A DNA stretch of 64,000 bases, from positions 72,309,554 through 72,373,553 of the forward strand of contig OX485803.1 of NCBI GenBank assembly GCA_950295325.1, read 5' to 3'. Below, piece after piece: positions 1-13,612 of the stretch. The notes under the pieces are model-generated. The model saw only the letters and a list, made by a program, of their open reading frames with translations. It made no database searches and was not told the origin of the DNA. This DNA comes from Polytrichum commune. Taxonomy: Eukaryota; Streptophyta; Polytrichopsida; Polytrichales; Polytrichaceae. The position numbers and the translations under genes were made by a program. Numbering within the stretch: position 1 is the first letter of the stretch; each line of letters opens with the position of its first letter.

Positions 1-1780
1 CAACAGGATAGGTCGACGGGAAAGAGGTTGAAGATTAGAAGAAATTGAAGAAATTGAAGACTAGAAGACCAGAAGACTCGATTGAAGACAAGAAGATTCG
101 ACGGGTCCGATAAAATCTAGTTGCAGCCAGAAGCCCAGTGTTTTCCCAAGGCGGAACCCTCTCTACCCGACAACGTTAAGAAATCTATGATGAAACAACA
201 ACAACAACAACAACAACAATGAGTGAAACTCTCTATTTGCAAGATGACACCATATTGGTAGATTTGGGGGAACCTGGGAGCTTAATGAACATGTCAATTA
301 CTCCTTTGGTAAGATGACTTCACAAAAATACAAACTCAATTCCATGAAGGTTTCAAGCTAGTTCATGAACCTTCCAACCAATGTTACCAAAGTATTCTAC
401 CAATTTCATGAACCTTCTAAGTTTGTTCATGACTCTTCTAAACCAACTTGACTTGTGACACACCTCAATTTCCAGACAATAGACCTTTACATCTAGCAAC
501 TTCATGAATCTTCCAAACCAATTTCACAAATCTTGTTGCACTATGTGGTTCTCATATTCTCAACTTCTCACCTCCTCCTTTTCGCAAACATTGTCTTTGT
601 ACTAGGTTTGATAGTAGTCGATGTGGAAGCAACTCACACAATTGTATTGTATTTGAAGGGTATGTTTCGTGTTGGTTGGGTTTCGATTGTGTGCGATTCA
701 ATGTTATACTCAATTTGTTTCTTGTTTGAAAACAATTGAAAACAATTCACTATGCGTTGCTTTGTGTTGACTAGGTTTGAATTGGTGACAATTACACTTC
801 CAGTTTGTTTTTTTTGTTCAATTTTAGTTATACTTTGTTTTCTTAAATTGGTTTAGTTCAATAACTATGCCTAGTCATCCGCATAGGTGATGCCCTTCCG
901 TCACAAATCATACATTCTATTTTTAATGAGGACATATCGTTTATTGACACAAGTAAACATTATAGTTTCCTTATGAAACTATTATGAGCAAAATAGTTTC
1001 ATAGAATGGTCAATTAGCGACCAAACATAGAGGTAATGTTTGCTATCCAATTTTACAAGATGAGCACATTCGGTGTTTAGTAGAGAGGCTTGGTGCAAAT
1101 CCAAACAACACCATAGAATCTCTCCATCATCAATTGAATTATGTTTTTCGATTCACACGCCCTATATCTATCAATTGTGTTTCAAAGACCACTCAAAGTC
1201 AAGTTGGATTTACCCTTAAGTTGATGCACTATGAACCATATGATTACATCGTAATAGGTCACATTACAAGCAATCACTGCAAACATGGTCCAAAGTTGGA
1301 TAAGAGAAGTCAATCAAATTTTTGGTAGAGCTAGTCATGGGGAGCAATTAACAAAATCTTATACATGATGCACCATTCTATGTCAAATAGAATTATACAG
1401 TTTATGAAATTGACTTTGTAAAGTTGTGAATATTGACATCAAAACCATGAAATTGTTCATAACATGTAGTGAAATTGATTAAAAATTCAAGCTAAATTGG
1501 TTGTTTACATAATGAGATTGGTTCGCGATTCCAATGATATCTATAGAACATATTACTAAATTTGTTTGTAAAATCATGATATTGAGTTTTCACTTCCGTG
1601 AATTCATCTCACAAAAAGTCGTATTTAGGTATTTGAGCCTGATACGATTTTGCCCCCTTCGGATTGGTAACTCTTTGTAGATTAGAATCATATCGGAGGT
1701 CATCTGGCGAGTGAGTCATTGATCCAAAATTGTAGGTACTTCATGCTAATATATCAGGGGGACGTTAAATACCCCCCCCC
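1..1780. other. AT-rich spacer with a (CAA)n tract near the start
   Basis: No supported gene. The first 180 bases are a GAAG/TTGAAGA-rich low-complexity stretch. Positions about 190-220 are (CAA)n. The unit 'sequence + (CAA)n' resembles the 3' end of a plus-strand non-LTR element, because the LINE relic at 58.4 kb ends in the same trinucleotide. The rest contains only short frames without family features. Confidence 0.4.
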
Positions 1781-1789
1781 CACGAACTT

Positions 1790-2440
1790 TTCGGGGGGGA
1801 ATATTCTGTCAGGGACAACAATCTGTCCATTTTTTTCCACCCGACCGAAAACTGTTGCCCGCTTGCCCGACTTCGAAAAAACTATTGTACTTGCATTTTT
1901 GAAAGCTACTTGTCCACAAATCCCATATTGAGTGCACTTCATTTTCAAGGTCTCAAATCCAATACATATGTTCACTTCCATTGAGTAATAAGCAATTGAC
2001 TAGATTTCATTTTCAATGTGAAACCGTCAATAAAGCACATAATTAACTTGGAAGTCAAAAATAATACAAAATCCTCATTAGCACTAAGGTTATAATTTTT
2101 GTCACTTACAATTGAAATGGACTTTGTCATTCTAAAATGAAACTAAAATTAATTAAACAATTTTAATATTTTGTTTTATTTTGTTTTGTTTTAATATATA
2201 ATATATCATAATATCTAATATATATTTAATACCTTCTACTATCACAAAGTTTTCATACGCATTTAAACTAGTTAAGTAAGATTCACTGCAACTAAGTCTA
2301 ATAATTTATGATTAATCCTAATTAATTATAATTAAATGAGAAAATATGCTTACCAAATTAATTAAGCGTAATAAATCACAAATTATATTTACCGGAGTTA
2401 ATTCCATTTAAATCATGATTAATTCTAGTAAGTATATTTT
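1790..2440 (+). repeat. Single copy of a dispersed repeat (third copy of the 8.4-9.7 kb inverted duplication)
   Basis: From about 1840 the sequence runs parallel to 8505-9080 with few differences, including shared blocks such as ACCCGACCGAAAACTG, TTGAAAGCTACTTGTCCAC and CATTCTAAAATGAAACTAAA. It starts beside a C-run and G-run (1769-1798) that differs from the other copies. No intact protein is visible. Short frames on the minus strand match between copies only because the DNA is repeated. The element class is unknown. Confidence 0.7.
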
Positions 2441-2455
2441 ATAATGGAATTTATC

Positions 2456-2870
2456 TTTAAATTGTAAAACACCGATACCTTATCCATAATGGTTATCTTT
2501 TGCACTTTCAGAGATAAACATATAGATATGGTATCCTATACAATAATCTTATGGTTTAGGTTGTAAGATAGACTATAGTCAGAGGATAATCATATTCTAA
2601 ATATACCTTATAATTTTTGCTTCCATATTATCTTTAAAGTATAAAACAAGAATATCTTATCCATAATGATTATCTTTTGTATTTTCAGATATAAATATAT
2701 GGATAGGGTATAGTCAGAAAGTAGTCATTTTCTTAGTATACCTTATTTTTTTCGTTTTTATATTATCCATAAATTGTAAAACACCAATATCCTATTTATA
2801 ATTGTCATAATTTTGTATTTACAAAGATAAATACATAGATAAGAGATTTTATAATTGAATAAGATATATC
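2456..2870. repeat. Degenerate AT-rich tandem repeat, three units
   Basis: Three related units begin near 2456, 2632 and 2769. Each has a block like TAAATTGTAAAACACC, then 'TTATCCATAATGGTTATC', then a 'GATAAA.ATATAGAT' block. The spacing is uneven (about 176 and 137 bp). Related words recur at 5.2, 7.2 and 7.7 kb, so this is part of a wider AT-rich repeat family in the first 8 kb. Confidence 0.5.
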
Positions 2871-5661
2871 AAAAAAAAATTATATATAATAGTGAAAATA
2901 TTCACCTACAATAATATATAAAGAGATAAAACATCCTAAAGCAACATTATCATCCTAGATGAACCGAGATATTGACAATCAATCTAACTAAGTATTCAAT
3001 TGACGAGGTCTTTTCGAGAGCATTTTTTCATAACACTCTTGCTTTCTACGGATTGAATTACCCATATCCATATCCAATCTCGCAAATTGAATTTTCGGAT
3101 ATAATATAACACAACTCCGACATCCGATTCAATAACGCACGAAATTCGGAAGTAGCATGTTTTGCCATACGTAATCCGTTTCTTTCTATCAATTTCTCAA
3201 TTTTTTGTAATTTTTTGTGTGTTCTTTTATCACTTTTGTATGAAAAATAAATTCATCCACTTCAATTGTGTCATCTTTTTGTGAGAGTTCTACCCCAATC
3301 TTCAAATTATCTAGATTGGTTTCACATCGGAACATGTATCATTCAAATCAATAATGACACCGTCATCCAATCCATCTTCGTCACGAAATTCTCTCTTCGA
3401 CTTAAACATCTTAACAAATCCTCAACGAGCCGTTGTCAAGAAGATTGTACACTATACGGTAAGCACGGGGCTTCTTTTTATGGTAGTGTTTAAAATCTTT
3501 CAACTACCTTCTCATTTTCCTACACCCTTGTTGTAAATTCCTCTCAATATTGTCCTACCATACATCAAAATGGTATAACTCTCAGCCAACTCATTCGCTT
3601 CAAGTGAAATTTGGTACACTTATTGAATACCTCACTAAACGTTCACACACCAAAATTCAGCAAAAACGGAGCTTAAACCAAAAAAATATGCATAATTTAC
3701 TAACTCTACATTTTTTAAATGAATGCTGTGTTTTTTCATCCGGTTACTAAAACTCTCATAACTTCTAACATTTAAGTCCAATCAACCTCAAATTTTTACA
3801 CACAATACATAGGTAAGATCCAAAGGCAATACCAATTTTTTGTAGCCATTGCTACAAAATTCTAAAATATTCATATTTTCTAACGTTGTTCTATTAATTA
3901 CATTTATTTTGAGACACCATTCTCTTCAACTCTTTAGACACCATGCACCGGTGTTCCATTGATTTAAGTGTGTTCTTCATAGAAATAGATTATCTTTACC
4001 ATGTCCGCAGGTTTAGCCAAAATTATAATAGAATATCGTGCAATACATTCTCGTTTATGATTTTGTCTTATCTCTGTGTTATTTCTATGGTCTTCAGGGC
4101 CATATGAACAATGATATATGAAATAATACATAAAAATATTAATGTATAGTATTATCACAAGAAAATAAACTGACTATACTTTATCAACATTGATATCCAA
4201 GTTAGATATCTTACGTTATGTGTCCAAGACTTGATGTCGATCGAATTTGCTTTTGAAACATTGGATTTTCATATGATAGAGGAACCTTCCAAATTTTGTG
4301 AATAGTTCAAAAAAATTTCATACCTCCATCACCAATTTTTTTTCTTTTTTGAAAATCATCCAAACGATCTAATGGAATGTGAGCTATCCTACAAGGTTGC
4401 ATTCCGCGAGTAGATTTTGCCCATTGCAAGTGGCGGTGGTTGAAGGTTCCCGTATAGGGCAATTGGATAACTATAGAGTTAGACATAATCTTCACGATAA
4501 CCTATCTTGGACAAATCACACATATTATTCATATATTTCATAAAGTACAATATCTTATCTAATGAATTATCTATATTCAAACTTAACAAATATAACTTCA
4601 AATAGATAAATAATTTATATATATACTGAATATTTATTAAATATATTTCTAATATGTAATTTATATTTAAAAAATACAAATAGTCTTTAAATCCAAAACC
4701 TATGTAACTATATTTTTTTTATAAATATACCTTATCTAATGATATCATATCCCAATACAAAAACAAAATATAGAGAGAAAATATACCTTGGAAGTGGTAC
4801 AAGAGAAAAAGACCTTAAAACCCTAAAATGAAGTTTATATAGTAGACATATTGGATGAATGAGAAAACGATTTGCAAATGAAATGTAGAAACATAATCTT
4901 CATTACTTGAAATCCTAAATCCTATATCTATGCACCATGCATATAGATTACATTATGAGATGACATCATATGATATTAATTATATGGACTTAAACGTATC
5001 ATGTCTATCATTCTACAAACCTATGATAAAACCTTTAAAATAATAGAATATCATCGTAAATTAATGAAATTTAAAATTTTAAAATTATATCAATATTTTA
5101 ATAGAAATTAATAAATATTGTAAATATTCTATATGATATATGATATACATGATAATGAACACAAGATAAACTATCTTGCGAAGTTATATCACCTTATACT
5201 AGATCATTTATCTAAGTTTTGATCAGATATACATAATGAGTTATAAGATAAGGAATTCATAATAAATAACTTTAGAATATTATTTTATTTTATAAAATAT
5301 AACGATCGCAAATCATGTATCTATTGTAAGTCCAATATGGTGGTTCATCAAATGGTCATGTAGGTCCTTCAAATTTTAAGGTTGACCTTAATTTTTAAAG
5401 ACATAATGTTCAAACTTTACAAAAAATTATATTATATAATTAACGGTCTACCTTAAAACCTAAACCCTATACCATAAAAGAAATTAAGGTTAAATGTTGG
5501 AAGAAACATAAAACCCAAATTAGTAAGGTTCCAAAATGATAATAATTAAAATATAATGCTTGAAGTTGAACATTAGTATATCATTATATAATTAAATATC
5601 ATATAGTTGTTTAAAGTTTAATTGTTGTTTTTTCTCCTTGTTTGGAAAACTATTTTCTATC
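2871..5661. other. AT-rich spacer, no gene seen
   Basis: Very AT-rich, with frequent short words like GATAAGATATC and TATAATTA. Frames are short and of biased composition (Ile/Tyr/Asn-rich). I see no coding signal, RNA gene or clear transposon end. Confidence 0.5.
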
Positions 5662-5664
5662 TAA

Positions 5665-6053
5665 GGGCCGGTTCGGACAGGTTCCAAGTCCTAAGTCCCA
5701 AAGTCACATGAGATGAATCCATGCAATCTCAACCGCTAAGAGCATGGAAGCTCATACTTACCACTTCACTCGGGGTCCCAAGTCTTAAGTCCAAACTTTG
5801 ACATGGATGCCTACATTGCAACAGTTTTTGAAGGTGAGGCTTAGGACTAGTGTTGCGAGTTGGGTCAAGCCAAAAACTAGACCCAACTGTCCATCCAAAT
5901 CCCGTGAGTATATTTACATGAAATAATCAAATTTTGACTACAATGATATTCAACCATATTAAGACATCACTTAAGGCTCACAAGTTGGGAGTTTGCCTCC
6001 GTGTTGGGGTTTGCTAATATGAGTGGAACTTGGGACCATATGTGAAACGGCCC
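5665..6053. mobile_element. Tourist-like MITE (PIF/Harbinger type), 389 bp
   Basis: The left end reads GGGCCGGTTCGGACAGGT. The right end, reverse complemented, reads GGGCCGTTTCACATATGGTC. Both are followed inward by 'CCAAGT' blocks. The 3-bp direct repeat TAA flanks the element at 5662-5664 and 6054-6056. GGGCC-type ends with a TAA/TTA duplication are typical of Tourist MITEs. There is no coding capacity. A related copy lies at 50109-50502. Confidence 0.7.
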
Positions 6054-6056
6054 TAA

Positions 6057-8350
6057 CGTAGATGGCTTGGTTTTCCAACAAGCATGTGTATTTTAGGATA
6101 TGAAACAGACAATTAGTACGAGATGGTTAGCAAATCTAAATCGAAGTTCAAGTCTATTTTCTCATGATTCTTTGGAGCTCATATGAATATCTTGTTCAAC
6201 GTCAAAGTGAAGATTATTGTTCTCCTTAAATGGTTAAATATAGTCATCCTCCCCACCAATTTGTTGAATATTGACACAAGAAAGGATAACATTATTTATT
6301 AAAGCACATAGTCATGATTCTTTTTAAAGACAAGTCTTTTTGGTGTCCATTTTTTTATTCATGCCCAACCACATACCACTCAAATATAGGTGTCCAAATT
6401 ATTACCATGTTGGAATTAGACACATATACTTTAGTGGTTTTTGTGTGTTGTCATCATCATAATCATCTCGTTCGTGAATTGTGATATTTTGTGAATGTGA
6501 ATTGTCGATGTGAACGATGCTTGATTATGTTTTTTTCTATTTCAATATCTAAGGTTACAACATTAATATGTTAATTATGTCTCCCAAATGCAGTTGACAA
6601 CGAAACATATTTTGTGTTGGAGTGTCCGCTCTAGAACTCCATTAGAGATAGATTAATTTTACTATTTCATAATGTTGTACCAGGTTGTCTCAAGTGTCAA
6701 TTCCAATCAGACCATCGAATTGATACAACATGGTGCCTCTTCCATGATACATTGTTATATCTAACAAATGCCACTACACTTCATTACTATAGGAAATTAG
6801 TCTTTTTGATATCATCTTGATGTACACCTAGTGCCATAAGCCTTTTAGCTTCTTGGATTTCTAAAACAATATCATTTCATTTTCACAAAGGTTATTTATA
6901 TAAACAAAAAAAATACTCTTGGGATGATTAGTTTGTGGGGTACCTATTGCAACTTGATCCATTACTAGCACTAATGTACATTGGTCTCAATTGTTTAATT
7001 TTTCTACTAGCCCACCTCTCCTATGATATAACACACGCAACTAGTTCAAGGTTGCTAGCAAATCCAAATCAAGCCTATAACGACTTTCTTCGTTAAGCTT
7101 GAAGCACACACGAATATAATATTCATGATTACAAGTGCAAATTCTTGTGGTCATCAATTGCTCAAGATAAATTATATTCTAAAAATAAATACCCTTGTAC
7201 TATATTATTTAAGTAACTTTTAATTGGATATGTTTGATGGGTTGTAAGATAGGAAATATATAATAAATGAATATAAAACAATATAAAATTTACCAAAATA
7301 TGACTATTGCCGGTCAATTTGTAATATATTTATTATTAATCTATTTTTGGTGGTTGCAAAATATTTAAAACAATAAGTTACACAATATATAGAATTAATC
7401 ATAAATATACAAATTACAAGATAAGGTATCTAAAGAAATCCAAAAATATATTGCATCATCTACTATATCTAAAAGGAGTTGAGATGATGATTTTTGTAAT
7501 AAAATTAAGATAAGGTATAAAAGAAAATAATAATAAATGAGTGTAAATGTTCATAAAACGCCCAAAGTGAAATGATGAAGATAAAGTATATAATATATCC
7601 CAAAAAATGATATATATATAAAGATAAATTTGATCTTTAAGATAATGTAATATAATGTGCAAATCAATATTATTTTAATTGGAATTAGACTTGTGGGATA
7701 ACATTATAGATGAGGTATACTCAGAAAATCCTAAGTTCTGACTATAGTCTATCCAATGTACTGTAATGATTTATCATCATCACATATGATATTATCTGTA
7801 AAATAATATGATGTATATTATATCTCTTCAAATAAGTTATATTATATTTCTCTCAACATATATATACTTAGATAATAGAGAAATGACAATAGTTATTATT
7901 TTGAACTGATTTTTAGAGTTAACCAATTTATCATAAAATAATATGTCTTAGTTTTGAATTTTACAAATGTGTAAGCAATTACACCCATGCAAAATAAGAG
8001 AGTTGTGAAAGAAATTAAAAAAATGGCTATGACGACACGTCATAACCACTTACCAAATATTGCACAGATTGACAACTTGCAATATTTATCAATATAGCCA
8101 CGTGGAATCCAAGCCACATCATGGCCTTGGTGACAACTCATGAGGGGTTAGAAAATAGGCTTAGAGTATCCAAGCCACATCATGGCCCTTTGCTAACTAA
8201 TTGATATTTACAAAATAGCTAGTAGTTCATAATAGCTATGAGAGAACAAGGGGGTCTTACGTGCCAACTCATAGGTGTTTCACTAAAGTAAGCTCCATCC
8301 AAGCTTCTTGATGGATTCATCCGATTTTTGTTACCGGATGACTTTACTTG
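6057..8350. other. Repeat-derived spacer, no gene seen
   Basis: The stretch at about 6095-6240 ('ACAATTAGTACGAGATGGTTAGCAAATC...') recurs at about 7045-7130 and at 47465-47600 in degenerate form, so it is a dispersed repeat. The remainder is AT-rich. Around 8100-8200 'CCAAGCCACATCATGGCC' occurs twice about 60 bp apart. No coding sequence could be supported. Confidence 0.4.
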
Positions 8351-8398
8351 AGTGCCACGAATTCCCGGGCCTTGGCCACGCCCTAGGGCGATGGCTAG

Positions 8399-9730
8399 GG
8401 TGAACCAGCACCTACACACGTACCTTCGGGGGATGAAGGCATCGTGGATGACACTGAAAACGTCATCCTTCTTTATGGGAAAGCCCCCCGACATTTTTTC
8501 TGCACCCGACCGAAAACTGCTGCCTGCCCGCCCGATTTCGAAAAAACTAGTGTACTTGCATTTTTGAAAGCTACTTGTCCACAAATCCCATATTGAGTGC
8601 ACTTCATTTTCAAGGTCTCCAATCCAATATATATGTTCACTTCCATTGAGTAAATAAGAAATTGACTAGATTTCATTTTCAAAGTGAAACCGTCAATAAA
8701 GCATGCAATTAACTTGGAAGTCAAAAACATTACAAAATCCTCATTAATGTTGAGGTTATAATTTTTGTCACTTACAATTGAAAGGGACCTTGTCATTCTA
8801 AAATGAAACTAAAATTCATGATTTATTTATTTATTTTTAATATTTTTAATATAATATAGTTAATACCTTCTACTATCACAAAGTTTCCATATGCATTTGA
8901 ACTAGTTAAGTAAGATTGAATGCAACTAAGTCTAATATATTTTGATTAATCCTAATTAAACCCAATTAAATCAGAAAATATGCTTACCAAATTAATTATG
9001 CCTAATTAATCATAAATTATATTTACTTGAGTTAATTCCATTTAAATCATGACTAATTCTAGTAAGTACATTTTATAATTAATTAAGGTTAATTAATTTG
9101 GCACGCATATTTTCTGATTTAATTGGGCTTGAATACGATTCATTAGGATTAACCAGAAATTATTAGACTTAGTTGCATTCAATCTTACTTTACTAGTTTA
9201 AATGCGTATGAAAACTTTGTGATTGTAGAAGGTATTAAATATATAATATGTTATACTATATTATACTATAGCATATACTATATTAAAAATAAAATAAATA
9301 AATCATGAATTTTAGTTTCATTTTAGAATGACAAGGTCCCTTTCAATTGTAAGTGACAAAAATTATCACCTCAGTATTAATGAGGATTTTGTAATGTTTT
9401 TGACTTCCAAGTTAATTGCATGCTTTATTGACGGTTTCACTTTGAAAATGAAATCTAGTCAATTGCTTATTTACTCAATAGAAGTGAACATATATATTGG
9501 ATTGGAGACCTTGAAAATGAAGTGCACTCAATATGGGATTTGTGGACAAGTAGCCTTCAAAAATGCAAGTACACTAGTTTTTTCGAAATCGGGCGGGCGG
9601 GCATCAATTTTTGGTCGGGTGCAGAAAAAATGTCGGGGGGCTTTCCCATAAAGAAGGATGACGTTTTCAGTGTCATCCGCGAGGCCTTCATCCCCCGAAG
9701 GTACGAGTGTAGGTGCTGGTTCACCCTGCC
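8399..9730. repeat. Large inverted duplication (two arms of about 600-650 bp, centre near 9045)
   Basis: 8399-8998 and 9090-9730 are reverse complements with scattered differences and a small indel in the right arm near 9240-9280. Clear landmarks are the block around 8473-8800, which mirrors 9325-9651, and CCCAATTAAATCAGAAAATA at 8961-8980, mirrored at 9108-9127. About 90 bp in the middle (8999-9089) are unpaired and continue the left-arm sequence as it exists in the single copy at 1790-2440. The two apparent 107-codon frames in opposite directions are this repeat, not two genes. Confidence 0.85.
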
Positions 9731-9745
9731 TAGGGCGATGGCGTT

Positions 9746-10540
9746 AGATGTAAAACTACTTCACCCTTTGCAGGGAGTAGACACTATATTAGTAACTAAT
9801 GCCGGTTAACCGGTAACCGGTAGCATGTGAACGTTGTTAGTGGGGTTTATCCATTATATTGGCATTGTTTTACAAGGTAAAGTATACCGGGTTATAAGTT
9901 TGTTTATTTAGTTATGCTAGGTCATGAAGGTTTGTGACGGATTGTCGGTTCTCTAGTCTTCGTTTATGAACTAGTATTGAGTGTGCATATTGTGTGGCGA
10001 TTATGTTAATTTGTTGGAATGTATTTTTTATTTTTATGAGGGGAGTTTGAGTTTTGTTTCCAGGTTTTTCATTGATGGGATGTGTGTAGTGGCTCTTGCA
10101 CCTGCGACTAGTACCATGAGTGGGGCTATATTCTATCCCCTTGTTATGATGTTATTGATGAGCGGTTGGTATTTTGTGATTTTCCTATCAAGGGTTTCTA
10201 CGGCAAATATGTCATCACAATATGTAAATTCTATGAATTGTATGGTGATTCTTGTTGTAGGAGCTTATGGTTGGGGGTGGTTATATGGATGTCCTATGAT
10301 GCACAATATGTCCGGTTTAAACCTAGCGTTGCAGTGGCATCTCTGGGTACCACATGTGCATGGCAATAGCCGTGTTGGCACGGTATTTTCTTGAGGTCGT
10401 TCATTGTACGTTCCCGCATTCATAAGTGTATAGTGTCTAGACAAATTGTTCGAAATAATTAGTTTACGTACTGTGGAACCAATTGTTTCTTTTTCCGCAG
10501 CTAAATAGAAAAAGAATGTAAATAGAGGTAAAACATAGCT
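9746..10540 (+). other. Possible decayed coding stretch (unrecognised)
   Basis: Around 10148-10369 one plus frame stays open and reads like protein, with segments FCDFPIKGFYGKY, FYELYGDSCCRSLWLGVV and MSYDAQYVRFKP. The composition (F, Y, W, charged residues) differs from random AT-rich frames. A second overlapping frame (9981-10394) is also open but looks less protein-like. I cannot name a family. A transposon-derived exon or gene fragment is the likeliest explanation. Confidence 0.25.
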
Positions 10541-10544
10541 AGTT

Positions 10545-12150
10545 ATTTCACTTTGTTGTGTCAGGAAAGGCCATAGTCTAGGAGATATGGAGAAGGGTGA
10601 ATTGGAAAGACTATGGTCTGATAGGAGGAGTCGCAGCTCCTAAGGCTAGTGCCTATAAGAGGCTAGGAAGAGGAAGAAGAGGGAGGCTGGGATCGCCCAT
10701 AAGCAAAACCATATACTTTTGAAGCAAGACTCTAAGAGTTGATATATACATTTGTAAATGTGAGAGATTGGAGAGTAATTTGATGGACTCCAGGGTGAAT
10801 GTACTGGAGGATTTTTTATTTGTTAATAAGTGTGCATGATTTCCCGTGAATGGTATTATTAAGTAAAACTGATAAGAGTGGGAATTTTTGTGATTGCAGA
10901 AAATTAAGGTTTCTGCCTTACAAGTCCATTCGTCTCGGAATTATCAGTCCGTGTGGTGATTCACTGTTATAAAAAAGCAAAGCCCACATGGATCTAAGTT
11001 CTAATAGAGTCATTCTGACAATTACCAAGTGTGATGTGTAATTCCTGTTGGCATGATTGAGAATTAGTAAAGGAACCAGCAAGGAATTTGGGAAGAACAC
11101 ATTCTTTGATAAATCGATGTTCATAAGTCTGTATGGAGCACCGAGTGCAATTGGAGCAATTTCTTTAAGAGGGAAATTGAGGAATTACTCTTTATTTCGA
11201 ATCTGACATAACCGCAAAGCTCGAGATTATAGTCGTAGTCCACACATGTGAATTGTAAGGCTATGGCCTGGAAGAAATAGAATTTTCCGAAAGATACTGA
11301 ACTCCCTGTAATAATTGTGGAGAGGTGAATCACCAAGTAATGACTGGGAGGTTTATGGCTTTGCAAGCTCTCTGAGTGATTCCTAGGCGTAGGTGATTTT
11401 CCCATGAGTTTGATGATTGGATAAGAGAACACCAAATTACAAGAAGAGATGAAATCATAAAACGCGAGAGAGAAATTACAGTTGATTATCCCGTGTTCAA
11501 ACTTGAGATGATAACCCTTACCAAAATATATTCGAGGGAATGTCATTGATTGTATAAGATGAATTATTTGATCACGTAATATGTGTGTTATGTTAGACCA
11601 ATGAAGTTTGGAGAGTTCATAGTCTTCTTCATAAAGGAATATTTGTTGACCATCATCTTAACCTTTGGCAGGAAAGGACCCGGTGCTATAACCCAGACCG
11701 TTGGCTGCGAAAGGGTGAAGATTGATCAACAGTTTCAACCCATGACATCACGGTAAGTATCCTGGAACGTATAACCTTTCAATGAGATTTGTTTGTAAAG
11801 AATGACAACACCGACCTTTTAAGTTACACTAAAAGGGAATTAACTAACAAAAGACTATTGGCCACACCAAAGTGCCCGTGGCTTTGGTAACGAGACAAAA
11901 ATGAGTTACTCATGCAAGACTATTGTCTATGGCTGCGCCTATGATTGTGCACCGCACTTGGTCCAAATCAAAATGAACTCACTGCCAGATAATTGGCCGG
12001 GTTCCTAGAGTGAGGTGAGAGACTGTCACAATTGCATGTATTGATTTGGAGAGCTTACACAACTTTACCCCTTGTCTAGAATCTCATTGTCAATCTTGAC
12101 ATGAAATGGAGTGACATAATCTTGTATTTTCCCTAATAAACCTTATCCGT
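10545..12150. other. Possible LTR or leader-like region with exon-like block; function unknown
   Basis: 10560-10780 is more GC-rich than its surroundings and purine-rich (GGAAGAGGAAGAAGAGGGAGG). It contains the inverted pair CCATAGTC/GACTATGG about 35 bp apart, a layout often seen in LTRs, but no matching second LTR was found. At 11672-11757 a block is bounded by a pyrimidine-AG acceptor (TTTGGCAG) and a strong donor (ACG|GTAAGTAT) and is open in one frame. Neither observation identifies a gene. Confidence 0.25.
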
Positions 12151-13612
12151 GACACCTAGACGACATATAAAGCACCTTTTGAGTCTTCCCTGATTATGTC
12201 CCTGGGTTTGTTCCTAACCAAAAAACCAACTACACGTACTTCCCATACGGCTTTGTAATGCCGTTTTGTTATAAGTGCATGAATGGGTTGTTGTTTGCAT
12301 TTGAGTAGTACATGTAACCATGTATATGCATCTGATGAGTTGCAGATGGGGCACGTTTTTGATGAGTAAGCTTCTCTACCAAAGAAGAGTTGCTTCCGGG
12401 CGTGGCCCATGTACTGTCCCGTTTAGAATTTGATTAGACATGTTTATCCGTAATACTTGGATTTTTCTAGAAATTGTTTGATAATGTCTTGTCAATATTT
12501 TTGTTTTCAAGCCACTCGTGTAGTCGGTGTGTTTGGTTAGCTACGACTTCTAAATTATGATTTTTGTCATATTTGAGGACGTGTTTTCCAGGGTGTCGTA
12601 TGGGGCCTTTGTCTGGTGTTTCTTGCATTGAGTGCCACCAATCTTTTTAGAGGTAGTATGATGTAGGGTGTGCATGTTCGTGTGGCATTGCAGCGTCTCT
12701 ATGATCTAGTTTGCATCCTAATTTGGCTAATGTGTATGCTTGTTCATTGCCATTTATGTTAGCATGGGCTTTGACTTTATGGAGTGTGGTGATTTGTGTG
12801 CGGGGATTGTATCATTGTGGTCATGGATTCAAGGATATTTTTGTCTAGGTGGCTATTATGTAGTGTGGGGTGTTTGATTTGAGTGTTTAGTAAATATAGG
12901 ACATTAAGGCAATCCGTGAAGATATGTGCTGGTTCGTCACGATATGCGGTGGCCAAGAGTTGGAGAGTGTGGTGTATGGCCATCATTTATGCTCGTAGTA
13001 TGTTTTGTAGCCCTAGTAGTCTTACTTCAATTTTTAGGTTTTTTATAGAATTGTAGATACCATACCCTGCTTTCTTGCGTTTTCATTGTCCTTGAGATGT
13101 TTCTTTAGGTGGGTTGAATGATCTATCTGTGTAGTAGCATAATTGTGGTAGGTATTTGAGGGGTAGAAATCTGTCAATGTTAATAATTAGTGGAATATGG
13201 GGAGTTTGGGTGGTTGGTGCATGAGGGGGGTATGTGAGTTTAGACCATTTTATACTATGATTTACTGGGGTGTCTTGTGGTGTAGGTGGTGTGGGTTGAG
13301 TGAACATTGCGGATATTTGTAGGGTGTTAGCAATATTGTACATCTGTTGGGTGTATCCTTATGATCCAGTGGGTGTGCCTTTGTGGTGGACACATAGTGT
13401 GTGTATGGCGCGACCTTCTGTTCTAGGTTCAATTCGTACATCTGGTGGAATTGTTGGTTCTTCATATGTGATGGTGTCAACTTTGAAGTGTGCGATAACA
13501 TGTGAGTCTGGAAAAGGTCCTTCGTGGGGGTTGAGGTTGTGATACCAATTCTTGTCTGGTGTTACTGGGGGGGACTCTTCATTGGAAACCTAAATGACAT
13601 GAGTGGGTGACT
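12150..13612 (-). pseudogene. LINE (non-LTR retrotransposon) ORF2 C-terminal relic: RNase H plus zinc finger
   Basis: Read on the minus strand, a long frame is interrupted by stops and frameshifts. It contains an RNase H domain: LCYYTDRSF (first Asp), then AGYGIYNS, then a block ending in RA-stop-MMAI where related elements have RAE(L)MAI, then IFTDCLNVLYLLNTQ (third acidic residue), then VKAHANINGNEQAYTLAKLG (the usual Asp before 'LAK' is Tyr). A zinc finger CPICNSSDAYTWLHVLLKC (C-x2-C-x9-H-x4-C) and ITKRHYKAVW follow. Loss of two acidic active-site positions and several stops show that it is dead. The reverse transcriptase and endonuclease parts are not in the window. Confidence 0.75.
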